From Nansenia antarctica (Eukaryota; Chordata; Actinopteri; Argentiniformes; Microstomatidae), in NCBI GenBank assembly GCA_963989245.1, contig OZ022353.1, positions 26,672,024-26,736,023 of the forward strand: a stretch of DNA of 64,000 bases, written 5' to 3'. Shown piece by piece: positions 10,437 to 20,569 of the stretch. Position 1 is the first letter of the stretch. Each line of letters opens with the position of its first letter. A model generated the notes under the pieces. The model was given only the letters and a program-made list of their open reading frames with translations. It was not told the DNA's origin and searched no databases. The position numbers were made by a program, and so were the translations under genes.

Positions 10437-12947
10437 CAAAACCAAATTCCTAAATATTATTGACAGTATAGCCCCCATGAGAACCACCAGGGTTAAAGCC
10501 CGATCGGAACCATGGATGAATTTGGACATTCTAAATGCTATGAAAGTCAGAGACCTAAAATGCTCTGAAGTTCAAAAATGCAAATCAAAATTAGTGAAAC
10601 ACTTAAACGAAGATCTCAAAACCCACTTTGAGAAAATTAAAAAACAATGCAACAAACTATGCAATCAGGTAATTACCATGACCAAATCTGCTAAGAAAAA
10701 ATACCTCGATAACAAAATCGAAGAAAACTTAAACAAACCACGTGACCTTTGGAAGCTACTTAATAGCCAACTAAGTTGCAGTCAAAAACTCAAAACCAGG
10801 TCTACAAACATCAGCATAAAATCTGGAGATTCTCTCTTTACAGACAAGCTGGATGTGGCTAAGTGCTTAAACACTTTCTTTACAACCATAGCCACTAAAT
10901 TAGTTAACAATCTACCACCCCACTCAGGGCGTTATGGTGTAGAGCACATCCGTGCGTTCTACAATAAACTGGGTGTACGCAAAGATGATTTTAAACTCTC
11001 CATGGTGTCAAACGATGAGGTGTTTAAAAAACTGGGCGCTCTACACTCAGAAAAGGCCACGGGCCATGACAATATTCCAGCCAGATTTCTAAAAGACTCA
11101 GCTGCCTCCATTACCCCAATCATCACCCACATAATAAACCTCTCCATCAAACAGGGACACGTCCCCCTTGACTTTAAAATAGCAAGGGTAACCCCACTGT
11201 ATAAAAAAGGAAGCAAATTAGACCCAGGCAACTACCGACCTGTTTCTATTCTTAATTCCATCTCGAAACTTATGGAAAAAATAGTTTATGAACAGGTTGA
11301 TAGGTACCTTACCGAAAAAAATCTGATGTATGAATTTCAATCAGGATTCAGAACATCCCATTCCACTGACACATGCCTTCTCTATTTGAACGACCACATC
11401 AACCATGAGGTGGACTCGGACAAGTACTGCGGCATGGTCATGCTGGACCTCCAGAAGGCCTTCGACACAGTAGATCACCACATATTGTTAGATAAACTGA
11501 AAGCAATTGGGTTCGATAGAACATCGGTGAGCTGGATGCAATCCTACTTAGAGGGGAGGGAACAGGTGGTTAGTGTGAACGGAACACTGTCCCCCCCCCT
11601 CCCAGTGACCTGCGGCGTTCCACAAGGAAGCATATTGGGACCTTTACTGTTCCTAATATATGTGAATGACATGTCATCAGCATGTGATTGCAATTTGTTC
11701 CTGTTCGCGGATGACTCGGCTCTGCTGGTCTCTGACAGGGACATATTGCAGGTGGAAAAAGCGCTAAGCACTGAACTGAGTAGAGTCTGCATCTGGCTAG
11801 CTGACAATAAACTATCAATACACCTAGGTAAAACTGAAACCATCCTATACGGATCCCCATCTAAACTCAGAAAGGCTGTAAATTTCAAAATAAAAGTGGG
11901 TAACATTACTATCACAAGAAAAGAGGATATTACATACCTGGGCTCCATCTTAGAGGCAAATCTTTCCGGAGATAAAATGGCAGCAAAAGTAATCAAAAAA
12001 GTGAACCATAGAACTAGATTCTTGTACAGGATATCCTCACTTGTCAGTAAAAACACACTGAGGACCCTATCAGGAGCTCTCATTCAATGTCACTTCGACT
12101 ATGCCGTAACATCATGGTACTATAGAACCACAAAGGCCCAAAAAACAAGACTCCAGACAGCCCAAAATAAACTGGTTAGGCTTCTGCTAGGCCTCAACCC
12201 TAGGACACATCTAACCGCTGCTCATTTTTTGAGCCTTGATTGGCTACGAGTAGTTGACAGAGTGCAGCAGCTTGCACTGCGCCTGGTCTTCAAGATACGC
12301 TACACCACAAAGACACCCAAGTACCTGTCAACATACTTCCAAAAAGTGAACAACGTCCACACATACAATACCAGAGGAAGCTCCACGAACCACGTTCAAC
12401 CGCGTTGCACCACAAACAAGGGGTTAAACTCGTTTGCAAACTATGCAGTAAAAATGTGGAACGCCCTTCCTATAATCTTAAAGGAGTGCAAAACACTGCC
12501 CACCTTCAAAACCACTCTCAAAAAACATTTACAGGAGGCTGCAATCCGTAACTGGACCCTCTAAATCAAAAATCTAATTAAAAGACCCGAACTACCCACT
12601 GTACATACTTTGTGTTTTGTCCCCCGCCCCCACCTGTGGTGTATGTCCCCACCTGTCCTACCCGCTGTACATACCTTATGTTTTGTTGTATTATTCTTCC
12701 CATGATGGATGTATGTTTATCTTGTAGATAGTACTAGTTATTTGTCTGTATTATCTTGTAGATAGTACTAGTTTTTTTGTCTGTCTTACATGTAACGATG
12801 AATTGAGAATCAAGGACCCCAATTGAAATAAGCCAGTGGCTTTCTTGGGTTTTTATCCTGTTAGTTGACCTTGTATGTAATATGTACTTTCATGTACCTA
12901 CTTCTGCAAATCTTCTAATAAAGTTTTCAATCAATCAATCAATCAAG
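10437..12947 (+). mobile_element. 5'-truncated LINE with ATCA-repeat tail
   Basis: Starts abruptly about 36 bases beyond the start codon of tyrosine recombinase copy A (opposite strand), runs through a reverse transcriptase ORF, and has a 3' untranslated region ending AATAAAGTTTTCAATCAATC. The four-base ATCA repeat tail in place of poly(A) is typical of the CR1/L2/Jockey group. The same 3' end recurs at 33028-33176. The endonuclease is missing through 5' truncation. The left edge is approximate (within about 10 bases). Confidence 0.88.
10477..12564 (+). CDS. LINE reverse transcriptase, lacking endonuclease
   Basis: 695 codons without interruption. An N-terminal linker rich in Lys (residues 1-170) includes SEPWMN, typical of the endonuclease-RT junction. 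The RT has LYKKGSKLDPGNYRPVSIL (about 245), LDLQKAFDTVDHHILL (about 325), CGVPQGSILGPLLFLIYVND (about 380) and the catalytic FADDSALLV (about 410). The thumb and a C-terminal region follow to WNALPIILKECKTLPTFK. The frame is open upstream to the truncation point, so the ATG at 10477 is internal to the original protein. No stops or frameshifts are seen, so the copy is recent, though it cannot prime new insertions without an endonuclease. Clade assignment between L2, CR1 and Rex1 is uncertain. Confidence 0.9.
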   Translation: MRTTRVKARSEPWMNLDILNAMKVRDLKCSEVQKCKSKLVKHLNEDLKTHFEKIKKQCNKLCNQVITMTKSAKKKYLDNKIEENLNKPRDLWKLLNSQLSCSQKLKTRSTNISIKSGDSLFTDKLDVAKCLNTFFTTIATKLVNNLPPHSGRYGVEHIRAFYNKLGVRKDDFKLSMVSNDEVFKKLGALHSEKATGHDNIPARFLKDSAASITPIITHIINLSIKQGHVPLDFKIARVTPLYKKGSKLDPGNYRPVSILNSISKLMEKIVYEQVDRYLTEKNLMYEFQSGFRTSHSTDTCLLYLNDHINHEVDSDKYCGMVMLDLQKAFDTVDHHILLDKLKAIGFDRTSVSWMQSYLEGREQVVSVNGTLSPPLPVTCGVPQGSILGPLLFLIYVNDMSSACDCNLFLFADDSALLVSDRDILQVEKALSTELSRVCIWLADNKLSIHLGKTETILYGSPSKLRKAVNFKIKVGNITITRKEDITYLGSILEANLSGDKMAAKVIKKVNHRTRFLYRISSLVSKNTLRTLSGALIQCHFDYAVTSWYYRTTKAQKTRLQTAQNKLVRLLLGLNPRTHLTAAHFLSLDWLRVVDRVQQLALRLVFKIRYTTKTPKYLSTYFQKVNNVHTYNTRGSSTNHVQPRCTTNKGLNSFANYAVKMWNALPIILKECKTLPTFKTTLKKHLQEAAIRNWTL

Positions 12948-13440
12948 GTCAAAATTCACCTGAAATGTTTCCATTTCCATATCTTTTACCTAGCTTCAGA
13001 AACGTTTGTTAGTTTGTAACGGATTGTAGTATGGTATGTGTTTGATATTTTGTAACGGATTTGGAACGCTGACAAGTGCTGTTGTCACAGCGCGCGGCTG
13101 TAGTGGACGCAGGCAGGGCACTCCGAAAATGTCTCGACACATTTTCAAACAGGCTTTATTTTGATAAACAGACCACATATTGGGAATCTACATGGTTACT
13201 TTGCGTAGGATTATTATTCTTTTTTAAAAAAAAGTTGATAAAATGTCCTTGAGATTGAATTAAAAGTCTGGTATATTTGGAATGTTGACCGTGAAACAGG
13301 CGTATTCATTTCGAACTGTGATGAGGCTCTACTAATCGTAGCTGTGGTATACGCTCAATATACCACGACTATGAACCAATCAGATTGCTTGATTTCACCC
13401 ATCCGTTTTATAAATATGATATATAATAGATATTACACTC
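12948..13440. other. No gene; short palindrome at 13341-13371
   Basis: AT-rich sequence without coding signal. GTGGTATACGCTCAATATACCAC near 13345 is an imperfect palindrome whose GTGGTATA arm recalls the hairpin at 801-946, so it may be a worn relative. Confidence 0.4.
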
Positions 13441-13466
13441 AAACTATCAGAGAGAGACACGCAGCA

Positions 13467-14035
13467 ATGGCGAGTCCCGAGTGTTCCGAGGTGAACGTGA
13501 TGTTTTCACGGTGGAAGTACAGGCACTATTTCAACCTCATTGAGGTAAAATGTAAAAACGTACATGTGATGTGTACTTTATGTCCCGGAGCTAAAAATGT
13601 TTGTCCACGTCCATTGTAAGCAACTCTAACCTAATGAAGCATCTCTCAACGGCACACGCTTCTACAAAACTAGTGGCTAAAAACACCGTTGATGATTAGC
13701 AGGCCAGGTGTGGCTAACGTGACGCCGAGTACGCTAAAATGAATGCCGAGCTCCAAAATAGATTTGAAGAGTTAGAATATGTCTCTCCAACTGCAGACAT
13801 TTGGACTGCACATAATAAAAGCTATCTTGGCGTGACCGCGCATTGGATTCATCCACATAGCCTGGAACGAAGGAAAGCAGCCCTGGCATGCAGACGATTC
13901 AAGTAAAGGGCCGTCATACTCACGACAGTATTGCAACTGAACTTGACTACATTCACTCATCCTATGGCATATCCCACAAAATAACATCAACTGTCACGGA
14001 TGTCTTATTTTTTCAGTACTACTTTAAAAGCACTT
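13467..14035 (+). pseudogene. hAT transposase remnant with BED finger
   Basis: In pieces across frames the segment gives a BED-type zinc finger (W-K-Y-R-H-Y-F early, C-T-L-C, then HLSTAHAS) followed by SPTADIWTAHNKSYLGVTAHWI and SYGISHKITSTVTD. These match the order of ZBED/Ac-like hAT transposases: BED finger, first catalytic Asp region (ADIWT), then the next Asp region (VTD). A stop ends the finger frame at 13619, and further stops and frameshifts follow. The C-terminal dimerisation domain is not found. Decayed. Confidence 0.65.
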
Positions 14036-15030
14036 CAACCCTATTGTTTAACTGTTTACTTTTGTTGTGTTGAAAATACTTGAAGTTACAGTCTGTCTAC
14101 CAGTTGTCTGAAGTTGTGTGACAAGTTTGATTTATTTAATTTACACTACAAAGATTTAAAAGCACTTGTAAGAGCAAATTATTCAATAATGGCAGCCTGT
14201 TTCGTTTCAAGATGTATAAGAAAATATATTTAATATTCTTCTGCAGAAGGAGAAAGTTTACAAGCACGTCAACAAAGTCCGGATCATTCATTTCATCTCA
14301 GTATTTATGCCTTCAGGTAACAAGTCCGCCCTCGGTTGAGTTCTAAACCAATCATGAGCAATGGGTGTGGTTTTGTACATTGAGGAAGATGATGGGGGAT
14401 GAAGGTTAAGGGGGAATCGGCCCCCACTTTCTCCTAGGGACACAAAGGTGAAAAGGGAACACAATAGCCACAAACTGGTTTAGTCTGGTCTTAGAGTATT
14501 GGGTCTGGGGAAACACAAAAGTCCAAAACTGTTCTAGATGGCTTAGTCCATTCCGGGAGAAAAGAGAGCAATCAGGTCTTTGTAATCATTTAAATGGGTC
14601 TGTTGTCTAGCCAATGTCAAGCTTCAAGTAGAGAAACTGGTTTCATTGTGTGGTTACAAACAGGAATTCAGCTTCTATAGCTTTGCCCTAGATATCCAAA
14701 GTTTGAATCTTAAATGAAGAAAAATGTCTTTTACATATAATAATTTTCTCTCACACACTTCATATTGTTAAATGTTTACTTTTGTAATGAAGAAAATACT
14801 TGAAGTACAGTATGTCTACCAGTTGTGGTCTGTTGAAGTGCAATAAATATGAAAAGTTCCCTGCTGAAACCTGCTCAGAAAAAGATCCAAATTATTTTCT
14901 TCCTGATAGGGACACTTTGGTCCCCAAGATGGCACATTTATCTTCTAATCTGGCAATGGGTAAGCTTTTCCTTGTCACATTTGGCTGACTGACCTTAACT
15001 TGTCAGCTCTACACCACGGCTAGCCCGCTG
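14036..15030. other. Non-coding, with a ~70-bp direct repeat
   Basis: No gene seen. A sequence around TTGTTTACTTTTGT, GAAAATACTTGAAGT and TGTCTACCAGTTGT occurs near 14045-14110 and again near 14768-14830, perhaps from an element flanking the hAT remnant. The remainder shows no recognisable structure. Confidence 0.4.
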
Positions 15031-15181
15031 CACTGTGGTAAAAAGTAACGCAATAGTTACTTTCCCTAGTAACTAGTTACTTTTATAATGAAGTGATTCA
15101 TTTACTAACTCAGTTACTTTTTGGGATAAGTAACTAGTAACTATAACTAATAACTTTTTTAAAGTAACGTCCCCAACACTG
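15031..15181. mobile_element. hAT MITE with TAACTAGTTACTTT core
   Basis: Multiple AGTAACTAGTTAC-type motifs and the terminal sequence CCCCAACACTG (complement CAGTGTTGGGG) are features of a very common vertebrate hAT MITE. The left end, CACTGTGG at 15031, is less clear, and no convincing TSD was found. Confidence 0.6.
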
Positions 15182-15200
15182 CTGAGGACACCCATCTCCT

Positions 15201-15444
15201 GCGGCGGCTGTGTCTCAGGAGGTAGAGCCGCCGTCTAATGATCGCAAGGTTGGCAGATCGGCGGTTCGAGCCCCGGCTGGCCACATGTCGAAGTGTCCTT
15301 GGGCAAGACACTGAACCCCAAATTGCTCCCAGTGAGCGGGCCGACACCTTGCATGGTAGCTTGCCGCCATTGGTGTGTGAATGTGTGTGTGAATGGGTGA
15401 ATGAGAGGCCATTGTAAAGCGCTTTGGATAAAGGCGCTATATAA
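15201..15444 (+). mobile_element. tRNA-derived SINE with L2-like tail, copy 1
   Basis: The head has a Pol III A-box-like TCAGGAGGTAGAG and the B box GGTTCGAGCCCC. The body contains GGGCAAGACACTGAACCCC. The 3' end AAAGCGCTTTGGATAAAGGCG is the L2/CR1-type tail used by several fish SINEs. A near-identical copy is at 35577-35820 and a diverged inverted one at 52822-53050. Confidence 0.88.
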
Positions 15445-15683
15445 GGCTACGTCCACACCAATACGCAGTGCGCATGATCATAGAAATCTACACGCATGAT
15501 GACGTGACGAATACAAAAAGCTCCGTCTATCTCGTCCACACGTAAAAAATATACGGCGAATATACAGCGTTTTTAAACATCTTCGTTTTCATGGGGCAAA
15601 AACCTGTTTGCATCTGGACGAACCCCCCAAAACGAATATAAAATCCACGTTTATCAAAAAAATGTATAGGTGTGGACAGGGCC
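15445..15683. mobile_element. MITE, TSD TAA (Harbinger-like), copy 1
   Basis: Ends GGCTACGTCCACACC and, on the other strand, GGCCCTGTCCACACC form terminal inverted repeats. TAA flanks both sides (15442-15444, 15684-15686). A 3-bp TWA duplication suggests PIF/Harbinger. It sits directly at the SINE 3' end, and the same pair recurs at 35577-36060, so both were present before that duplication. Confidence 0.75.
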
Positions 15684-15826
15684 TAAGTCAGGCCATCATA
15701 TATACATCCCCAGCTCCCCAACCCCAGGTGACACCACTCAGCCTAACGACCCACCCACTCTGCCCAGGCTCCAGCCACAGCCACTATGCAGGCAGAGTGG
15801 GAGGCGTCACATTTGACTAGTAAGAT

Positions 15827-16036
15827 TCAAATGTATTTTGCCATTCAAGTGTATGGGGTTTGTCATTACAGATATCTACAATTCAGTTGTAGATATCAGC
15901 TATTCACATTGCCTAACCCATTATCTGCAACTGAATTATGACTAGTTGTAATTACAGTTTCAGATATCTACGGTTTCATTCTGACTAGTCATAATTCCAG
16001 TTCAAGATATCTTTAATTCCCATTAATTCAAGATAT
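15827..16036. repeat. GATATC/ACTAGT palindromic-motif repeat, block 1 left part
   Basis: AGATATC and GACTAGTC recur every 20-40 bases between AT-rich spacers. The block continues at 20570-20972 on the other side of the Gypsy insertion and is matched by 37040-38190. No ORF. It may be a degenerate satellite or the body of a palindromic non-autonomous element. Confidence 0.75.
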
Positions 16037-16272
16037 TGTAGTGACTACATTATGGGTTCATGTTCTCCTCTTACTGTTGGTTGTGTAGTGGGAGGGAACC
16101 AGTTCTGGCACTAGGGGCAGAGGGGAGGATTATTAACGTTGCAACTTCCTGTTTAGACACAGCGGTTTTGGTGATCTATTTTCTGGTCCTGTACTGAGAG
16201 TACAAGTTGTTATTTTGATTAAACAGTTATCATTACGTTGCCTACGTCTTTCCTTTTTCCTCCGGCACTACA
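16037..16272 (+). repeat. 5' LTR of the CsRn1-like Gypsy element
   Basis: 236 bp, TGTAGTG...CACTACA, identical by eye to 20334-20569. Followed by C and the tRNA-Trp-type primer site. Confidence 0.93.
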
Positions 16273-16347
16273 CTGGTGACCCCGACGTGGATTTTTGTTA
16301 ACGTAATTGTGTACAAAAACCAGCGACGAACATTACAATCCTGCAAA

Positions 16348-17100
16348 ATGTCCGGGCGAGGAAGACGTTCAAACCAGCGGCAGCCATCACCATCCCCTGT
16401 CAGGGTAACGCGTGGTGCGCACACTCCCACTCTCAAGCTACCAGAGTTCTGGGACTCAACGCCTGCTGCATGGTTTGCTATTGTAGAGGCACATTTCAAC
16501 AAAAGTGACATCGATGACGACGACGACCGGTACAACCATGCTGTGGCAATGTTGGGCAGCTCCACCGCAGCTCGAGTGGTAGGTTTTTTGTCTGCTCCCC
16601 CGACGACGAACAAATATGAGCGCCTCAAGGCCCTGCTTCTAGAGACATTTGAACTGTCCACTGCGGAGAGGGTGCGTCGCCTATTTGCCATGTCGGACTT
16701 GGGTGACGAGAGGCCTTCTGCGCGCATGGAGAGGATGCTAAACCTGCTCGGTACAGAAGACCCCATGATCCTCTTCACAGAGCTGTTCATGCGCACATTG
16801 CCAGCTCAAGTTAGGATGGCGCTGGCCAACACCGCCATCATGGAGCCCCGCGCCCTGGCCAGGGAGGCGGACCGGTTCGTCTTGGCCATGCCTCAACGGT
16901 CCCCCGACCTGCTCGCTCCCGCGGCCGCCCCGCCACCCGACCGTCGCAGGAGAGCGAAGGATGACGCCAGACCTTCTGGCCAGCAGGGTAACGCTGCGGG
17001 CCATTGTTTCTACCACGCCACTTTTGGCGCCAAGGCCAAACGGTGCCGCTCACCCTGCACCTTCGGACCGACGGGAAACGGCGGGGCCGGCACTCAGTAG
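16348..17100 (+). CDS. Gag of the CsRn1-like Gypsy element
   Basis: 250 codons from ATG at 16348 (MSGRGRRSNQ); the frame is open back to 16276 without an earlier in-frame ATG. The capsid-like region (about 30-180) contains LPEFWDSTPAAWFAIVEAHF and LFMRTLPAQVRMAL, standard for this Gypsy group. Near the C-terminus a CFYHATFGAKAKRCRSPC motif gives a C-H-C-C zinc knuckle in place of CCHC, the variant described for CsRn1-clade elements. Pol begins inside its last 97 bases in a different frame, so a frameshift or reinitiation must deliver Pol. Confidence 0.9.
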   Translation: MSGRGRRSNQRQPSPSPVRVTRGAHTPTLKLPEFWDSTPAAWFAIVEAHFNKSDIDDDDDRYNHAVAMLGSSTAARVVGFLSAPPTTNKYERLKALLLETFELSTAERVRRLFAMSDLGDERPSARMERMLNLLGTEDPMILFTELFMRTLPAQVRMALANTAIMEPRALAREADRFVLAMPQRSPDLLAPAAAPPPDRRRRAKDDARPSGQQGNAAGHCFYHATFGAKAKRCRSPCTFGPTGNGGAGTQ

Positions 17101-20100
17101 TGGCCCTGAGCGCTGGCGTCACCAACAGGCTGCTCTTCATACAAGACACCGCCTCTGGTCGCAGTTTCCTTTGTGACACAGGTGCCCAGTGGAGCATCAT
17201 TCCGGCAGAGAGATCGGATGTGGCGAAGGAGGAGCGTGGTCCGCAGTTGGCAGGCGCGGACGGCACACCTATCTGCTCTTATGGCACTAGGGCGGTGGAC
17301 GTGTGCTTCGGAGGGCAATGCTTTTCGTGGGATTTTGTCATAGCGGCTGTCACATTTCCCCTCCTTGGTGCGGATTTTCTGTGCGCCCACAACCTGTTGG
17401 TGGACGTGGGGAACAGGCGCCTGGTCAACTCACAGACTTTCGCTTCCTTCGCCTGTACGCAGGGGGAGGCGGTCTACAGCGGGTGGTCCAATACGCTCGC
17501 CGAAAGTGACCAGTACCTTCGGCTGCTCGCCGAATTCCCCGACCTTACCAAGCCCACCTTCTCCGCGCCCACGGTGAAACACGGAGTGGAGCACCACATC
17601 GAGACCGAGGGGCCTCCCCTCCACGCCAGGGCCAGGCGCCTCAACCCGGAGAAGCTGGCCATCGCCAGGGCGGAGTTTGCGCATATGGAGCAGGTGGGCA
17701 TCGTTCGGCGCTCGAGCAGCCCCTGGGCGTCTCCCCTGCACATCGTCCCTAAGTCAGACGGCGGGTGGCGCCCATGTGGGGACTACCGCCGCCTCAACGA
17801 CGCGTCCAAGCCTGACCGCTACCCGGTCCCACATGTCCAGGACTTTTCAGCGAACCTGGCAGGCAAACGCTTCTTCTCCAAAGTGGACCTGGTACGGGGG
17901 TACCATCAGGTGCCGGTGCACCCCGAGGACGTCCCTAAGACGGCCGTAATCACGCCATTTGGACTCTTCGAGTTTCTGCGGATGCCGTTCGGCCTGAAGA
18001 ACGCGGCGCAGACCTTCCAACGCCTCATGCACTCGGTGCTCCGGGACCTACCATTCCTCTTCGTCTACTTGGATGACATCCTCGTCGCAAGCACCACGGA
18101 GGAGGAGCACCTGTCCCACCTCCGGGCCCTTTTCACACGGCTCAGCCAACATGGGCTGATTGTCAATCCGGCGAAGTGTGAGTTCGGACGGAACACCATC
18201 GACTTTCTCGGGCACCGGGTCTCCGCAGAGGGGGTGACCCCCCTCCCCTCGAAGGTGGAAGCTGTCGCTGCTTTCCCGCGCCCCAGCACAATCAGCGAGC
18301 TCAAGGGGTTCATCGGGATGGTAACCTTCTACTATCGCTTCCTCCACCACATCGCTCACATCCTGCGGCCTCTGTACGATGCCCAGAAGGGCAAGACTCT
18401 GAAGCAGCCGGTGGACTGGACGGCGGAGCGTGTCAAAGCCTTTCAGGACACCAAGGCGGCCCTGGCCCGCGCTGCCATGTTGGCCCACCCCTCGCCCTCG
18501 GCACCCACTGCTCTCACCACGGACGCCTCTGACTTTGCTGTGGGAGCGGTGTACGAACAGTGGGTTGGGGACGCCTGGCAGCCTCTTGCATTCTTCAGCC
18601 GCCAGCTGTCTCCCAGAGAGCAAAGGTACAGCACATTCGACAGGGAGCTCCTCGGGCTGTGGCTTGCTGTCAGACACTTCCGTTTTTTACTGGAGGGCCG
18701 CGAGTTTACGGCCTACGTGGACCACAAGCCACTCACGCACGCCATGTCCAAGGTGGCGGAGCCGTGGTCCGACCGCCAACAGCGCCAGCTCGCCTACATA
18801 TCCGAGTTCACCACAGACATCCAGCACGTTGCTGGGAAGTCCAACCAGGTCGCGGATTGTCTCTCCAGGGCGGTGGTTGGTGCGGTCCAACTGGGTTTGG
18901 ACTACGCGCACATGGCTGCAGACCAGGCCGCCGACCCCGCCGTCCAGGCTCTCAAGTTGTCGGACACAGGACTGCGCCTAGAAGAGGTGGTTTTCGGTGA
19001 CGCAGGGGCCACGCTCCTGTGCGACGTCTCCATGGGTCAGCCACGACCGGTGGTCCCCGCCAAATGGAGGCGCCCCGCCTTCGAGGCGATACACGGCTTG
19101 TCTCACCCTGGTAGGAAACCGTCCTCACGGCTGGTGTCAGAGAAATTCGTCTGGCATGGGCTCAAGAGGGATGTGAGGGCCTGGGTAGACACGTGCATCG
19201 CCTGCCAGCGCGCCAAGGTGCATCGACACGTCAAGGCCCCCCTGGAGCAGTTCTCTGTGCCTGAGCGGAGGTTCGATCATGTAAACGTGGACCTGGTAGG
19301 GCCGCTGCCCCCCTCGCACGGATACACCTATCTCTTTACCATGGTGGACAGGACGACTCGCTGGCCGGAGGCAGTTCCGCTCTCCTCAACGACAGCCCCC
19401 GACCTGGCCCGGGCGTTCATCGCGGTGTGGGTCTCCCGCTACGGCACCCCTGCTGATCTCTCCTCTGACCGTGGCTCACAGTTTACTTCAGAGCTGTGGG
19501 CAGCGGTGGCGGAGAATCTGGGGGTCAAGCTCCACCGCACAACCGCCTATCACCCGCAGGCGAACGGGCTCTGTGAGCGTTTCCATCGATCCATGAAGGC
19601 CGCCCTTCGAGCCAGCCTCACGGACAGCGACTGGCTTGACAAGCTGCCGTGGGTCATGCTGGGGCTCAGGACAGCGCCTAAGGAGGACCTCCAGTCGTCG
19701 TCCGCTGAGCTGGTGTTTGGACAGCCGCTGCGGGTCCCCGGTGACTTCATTCCCAAGTCAACGGAGCCCTGGTCCGCCGCCGCTCAGCGCGCCTCCCTGC
19801 TGGACAGCGCCAGGACCTTCGTCCCGGTCCCGACTACGCAGCATGGTGTCCCTACTTCGAGGGTGCCCCCGGAGCTGCACTCAGCGAGGTTCGTTTTCAT
19901 TCGTCATGATGGCCACAGGACTCCACTACGTCCTCCTTATGACGGGCCTTTCCGTGTCATCGAGGCCGGAGCCAAGAACTTCATGGTTGACATGGGGGGT
20001 AGGCCTGAGTGTGTGTCCGTTGATCGCCTCAAACCGGCCCACTTGGACCTTGAACTGCCCCTGGACTTGGCCCTGCCACCGCGCAGAGGCCGGCCTCCAG

Positions 20101-20312
20101 TCCTACCCCCCCTGCCGCGCCCTGGCCATTCCCCCCTCCGACCCCGACAACCCCCCGCAGCTCGCGAGCCCCCGGTCGTCACTGCCCCCCGTCCTTCCCT
20201 GCAGGAGGACGTGATGGGCGATGTCACACCTCCTCCCGCACCTCCTGACTTTACCTACGATCGTAGGGGCCGGGCCATACGCCCTCCTCGCCGTGAGGAT
20301 TTCCAATATTGA
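17004..20312 (+). CDS. Pol of the CsRn1-like Gypsy element
   Basis: 1102 codons, uninterrupted, overlapping gag by 97 bases in the -1 frame. Protease CDTGAQWSIIP is near residue 57. The reverse transcriptase has FFSKVDLVRGYHQ, MPFGLKNAAQTFQ and catalytic VYLDDILVAS near 353. RNase H starts TTDASDFAVG near 505, with DRELLGLW and YVDHKPL following. Integrase has H-H-C-C (HGLSHPGRKP ... CIACQRAK, about 695-735), then D in VDLVGPLP, D in SSDRGSQF and E in NGLCERFHR. A proline-rich tail ends at 20312, just before the polypurine tract. All catalytic residues looked for are present. Confidence 0.93.
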   Translation: MFLPRHFWRQGQTVPLTLHLRTDGKRRGRHSVVALSAGVTNRLLFIQDTASGRSFLCDTGAQWSIIPAERSDVAKEERGPQLAGADGTPICSYGTRAVDVCFGGQCFSWDFVIAAVTFPLLGADFLCAHNLLVDVGNRRLVNSQTFASFACTQGEAVYSGWSNTLAESDQYLRLLAEFPDLTKPTFSAPTVKHGVEHHIETEGPPLHARARRLNPEKLAIARAEFAHMEQVGIVRRSSSPWASPLHIVPKSDGGWRPCGDYRRLNDASKPDRYPVPHVQDFSANLAGKRFFSKVDLVRGYHQVPVHPEDVPKTAVITPFGLFEFLRMPFGLKNAAQTFQRLMHSVLRDLPFLFVYLDDILVASTTEEEHLSHLRALFTRLSQHGLIVNPAKCEFGRNTIDFLGHRVSAEGVTPLPSKVEAVAAFPRPSTISELKGFIGMVTFYYRFLHHIAHILRPLYDAQKGKTLKQPVDWTAERVKAFQDTKAALARAAMLAHPSPSAPTALTTDASDFAVGAVYEQWVGDAWQPLAFFSRQLSPREQRYSTFDRELLGLWLAVRHFRFLLEGREFTAYVDHKPLTHAMSKVAEPWSDRQQRQLAYISEFTTDIQHVAGKSNQVADCLSRAVVGAVQLGLDYAHMAADQAADPAVQALKLSDTGLRLEEVVFGDAGATLLCDVSMGQPRPVVPAKWRRPAFEAIHGLSHPGRKPSSRLVSEKFVWHGLKRDVRAWVDTCIACQRAKVHRHVKAPLEQFSVPERRFDHVNVDLVGPLPPSHGYTYLFTMVDRTTRWPEAVPLSSTTAPDLARAFIAVWVSRYGTPADLSSDRGSQFTSELWAAVAENLGVKLHRTTAYHPQANGLCERFHRSMKAALRASLTDSDWLDKLPWVMLGLRTAPKEDLQSSSAELVFGQPLRVPGDFIPKSTEPWSAAAQRASLLDSARTFVPVPTTQHGVPTSRVPPELHSARFVFIRHDGHRTPLRPPYDGPFRVIEAGAKNFMVDMGGRPECVSVDRLKPAHLDLELPLDLALPPRRGRPPVLPPLPRPGHSPLRPRQPPAAREPPVVTAPRPSLQEDVMGDVTPPPAPPDFTYDRRGRAIRPPRREDFQY

Positions 20313-20333
20313 GGTGAACACTGGGGGGGCTGG

Positions 20334-20569
20334 TGTAGTGACTACATTATGGGTTCATGTTCTCCTCTTACTGTTGGTTGTGTAGTGGGAGGGAACCAGT
20401 TCTGGCACTAGGGGCAGAGGGGAGGATTATTAACGTTGCAACTTCCTGTTTAGACACAGCGGTTTTGGTGATCTATTTTCTGGTCCTGTACTGAGAGTAC
20501 AAGTTGTTATTTTGATTAAACAGTTATCATTACGTTGCCTACGTCTTTCCTTTTTCCTCCGGCACTACA
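20334..20569 (+). repeat. 3' LTR of the CsRn1-like Gypsy element
   Basis: Identical by eye to the 5' LTR at 16037-16272. The flanking ATAT at 20570 repeats the ATAT at 16033-16036. Confidence 0.93.

Larger units (their letters stand above)
16037..20569 (+). mobile_element. Ty3/Gypsy LTR retrotransposon (CsRn1-like), apparently intact
   Basis: LTRs of 236 bp at 16037-16272 and 20334-20569 look identical and begin TGTAGTG and end CACTACA. The primer site TGGTGACCCCGACGTG starts one base after the 5' LTR and is complementary to the 3' end of tRNA-Trp, as in CsRn1/Kabuki elements. A G-rich polypurine tract (TGGGGGGGCTGG) precedes the 3' LTR. The 4-bp TSD ATAT flanks it, and the empty site is preserved in the paralogous block near 37243. 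Gag and Pol are both uninterrupted. A recent, possibly still competent insertion. Confidence 0.95.

Noticed and set aside
15201..15290. A tRNA gene with a B box GGTTCGAGCCCC
   Set aside because: It is the head of a SINE; no cloverleaf can be completed and the sequence continues into the SINE body and L2-like tail.
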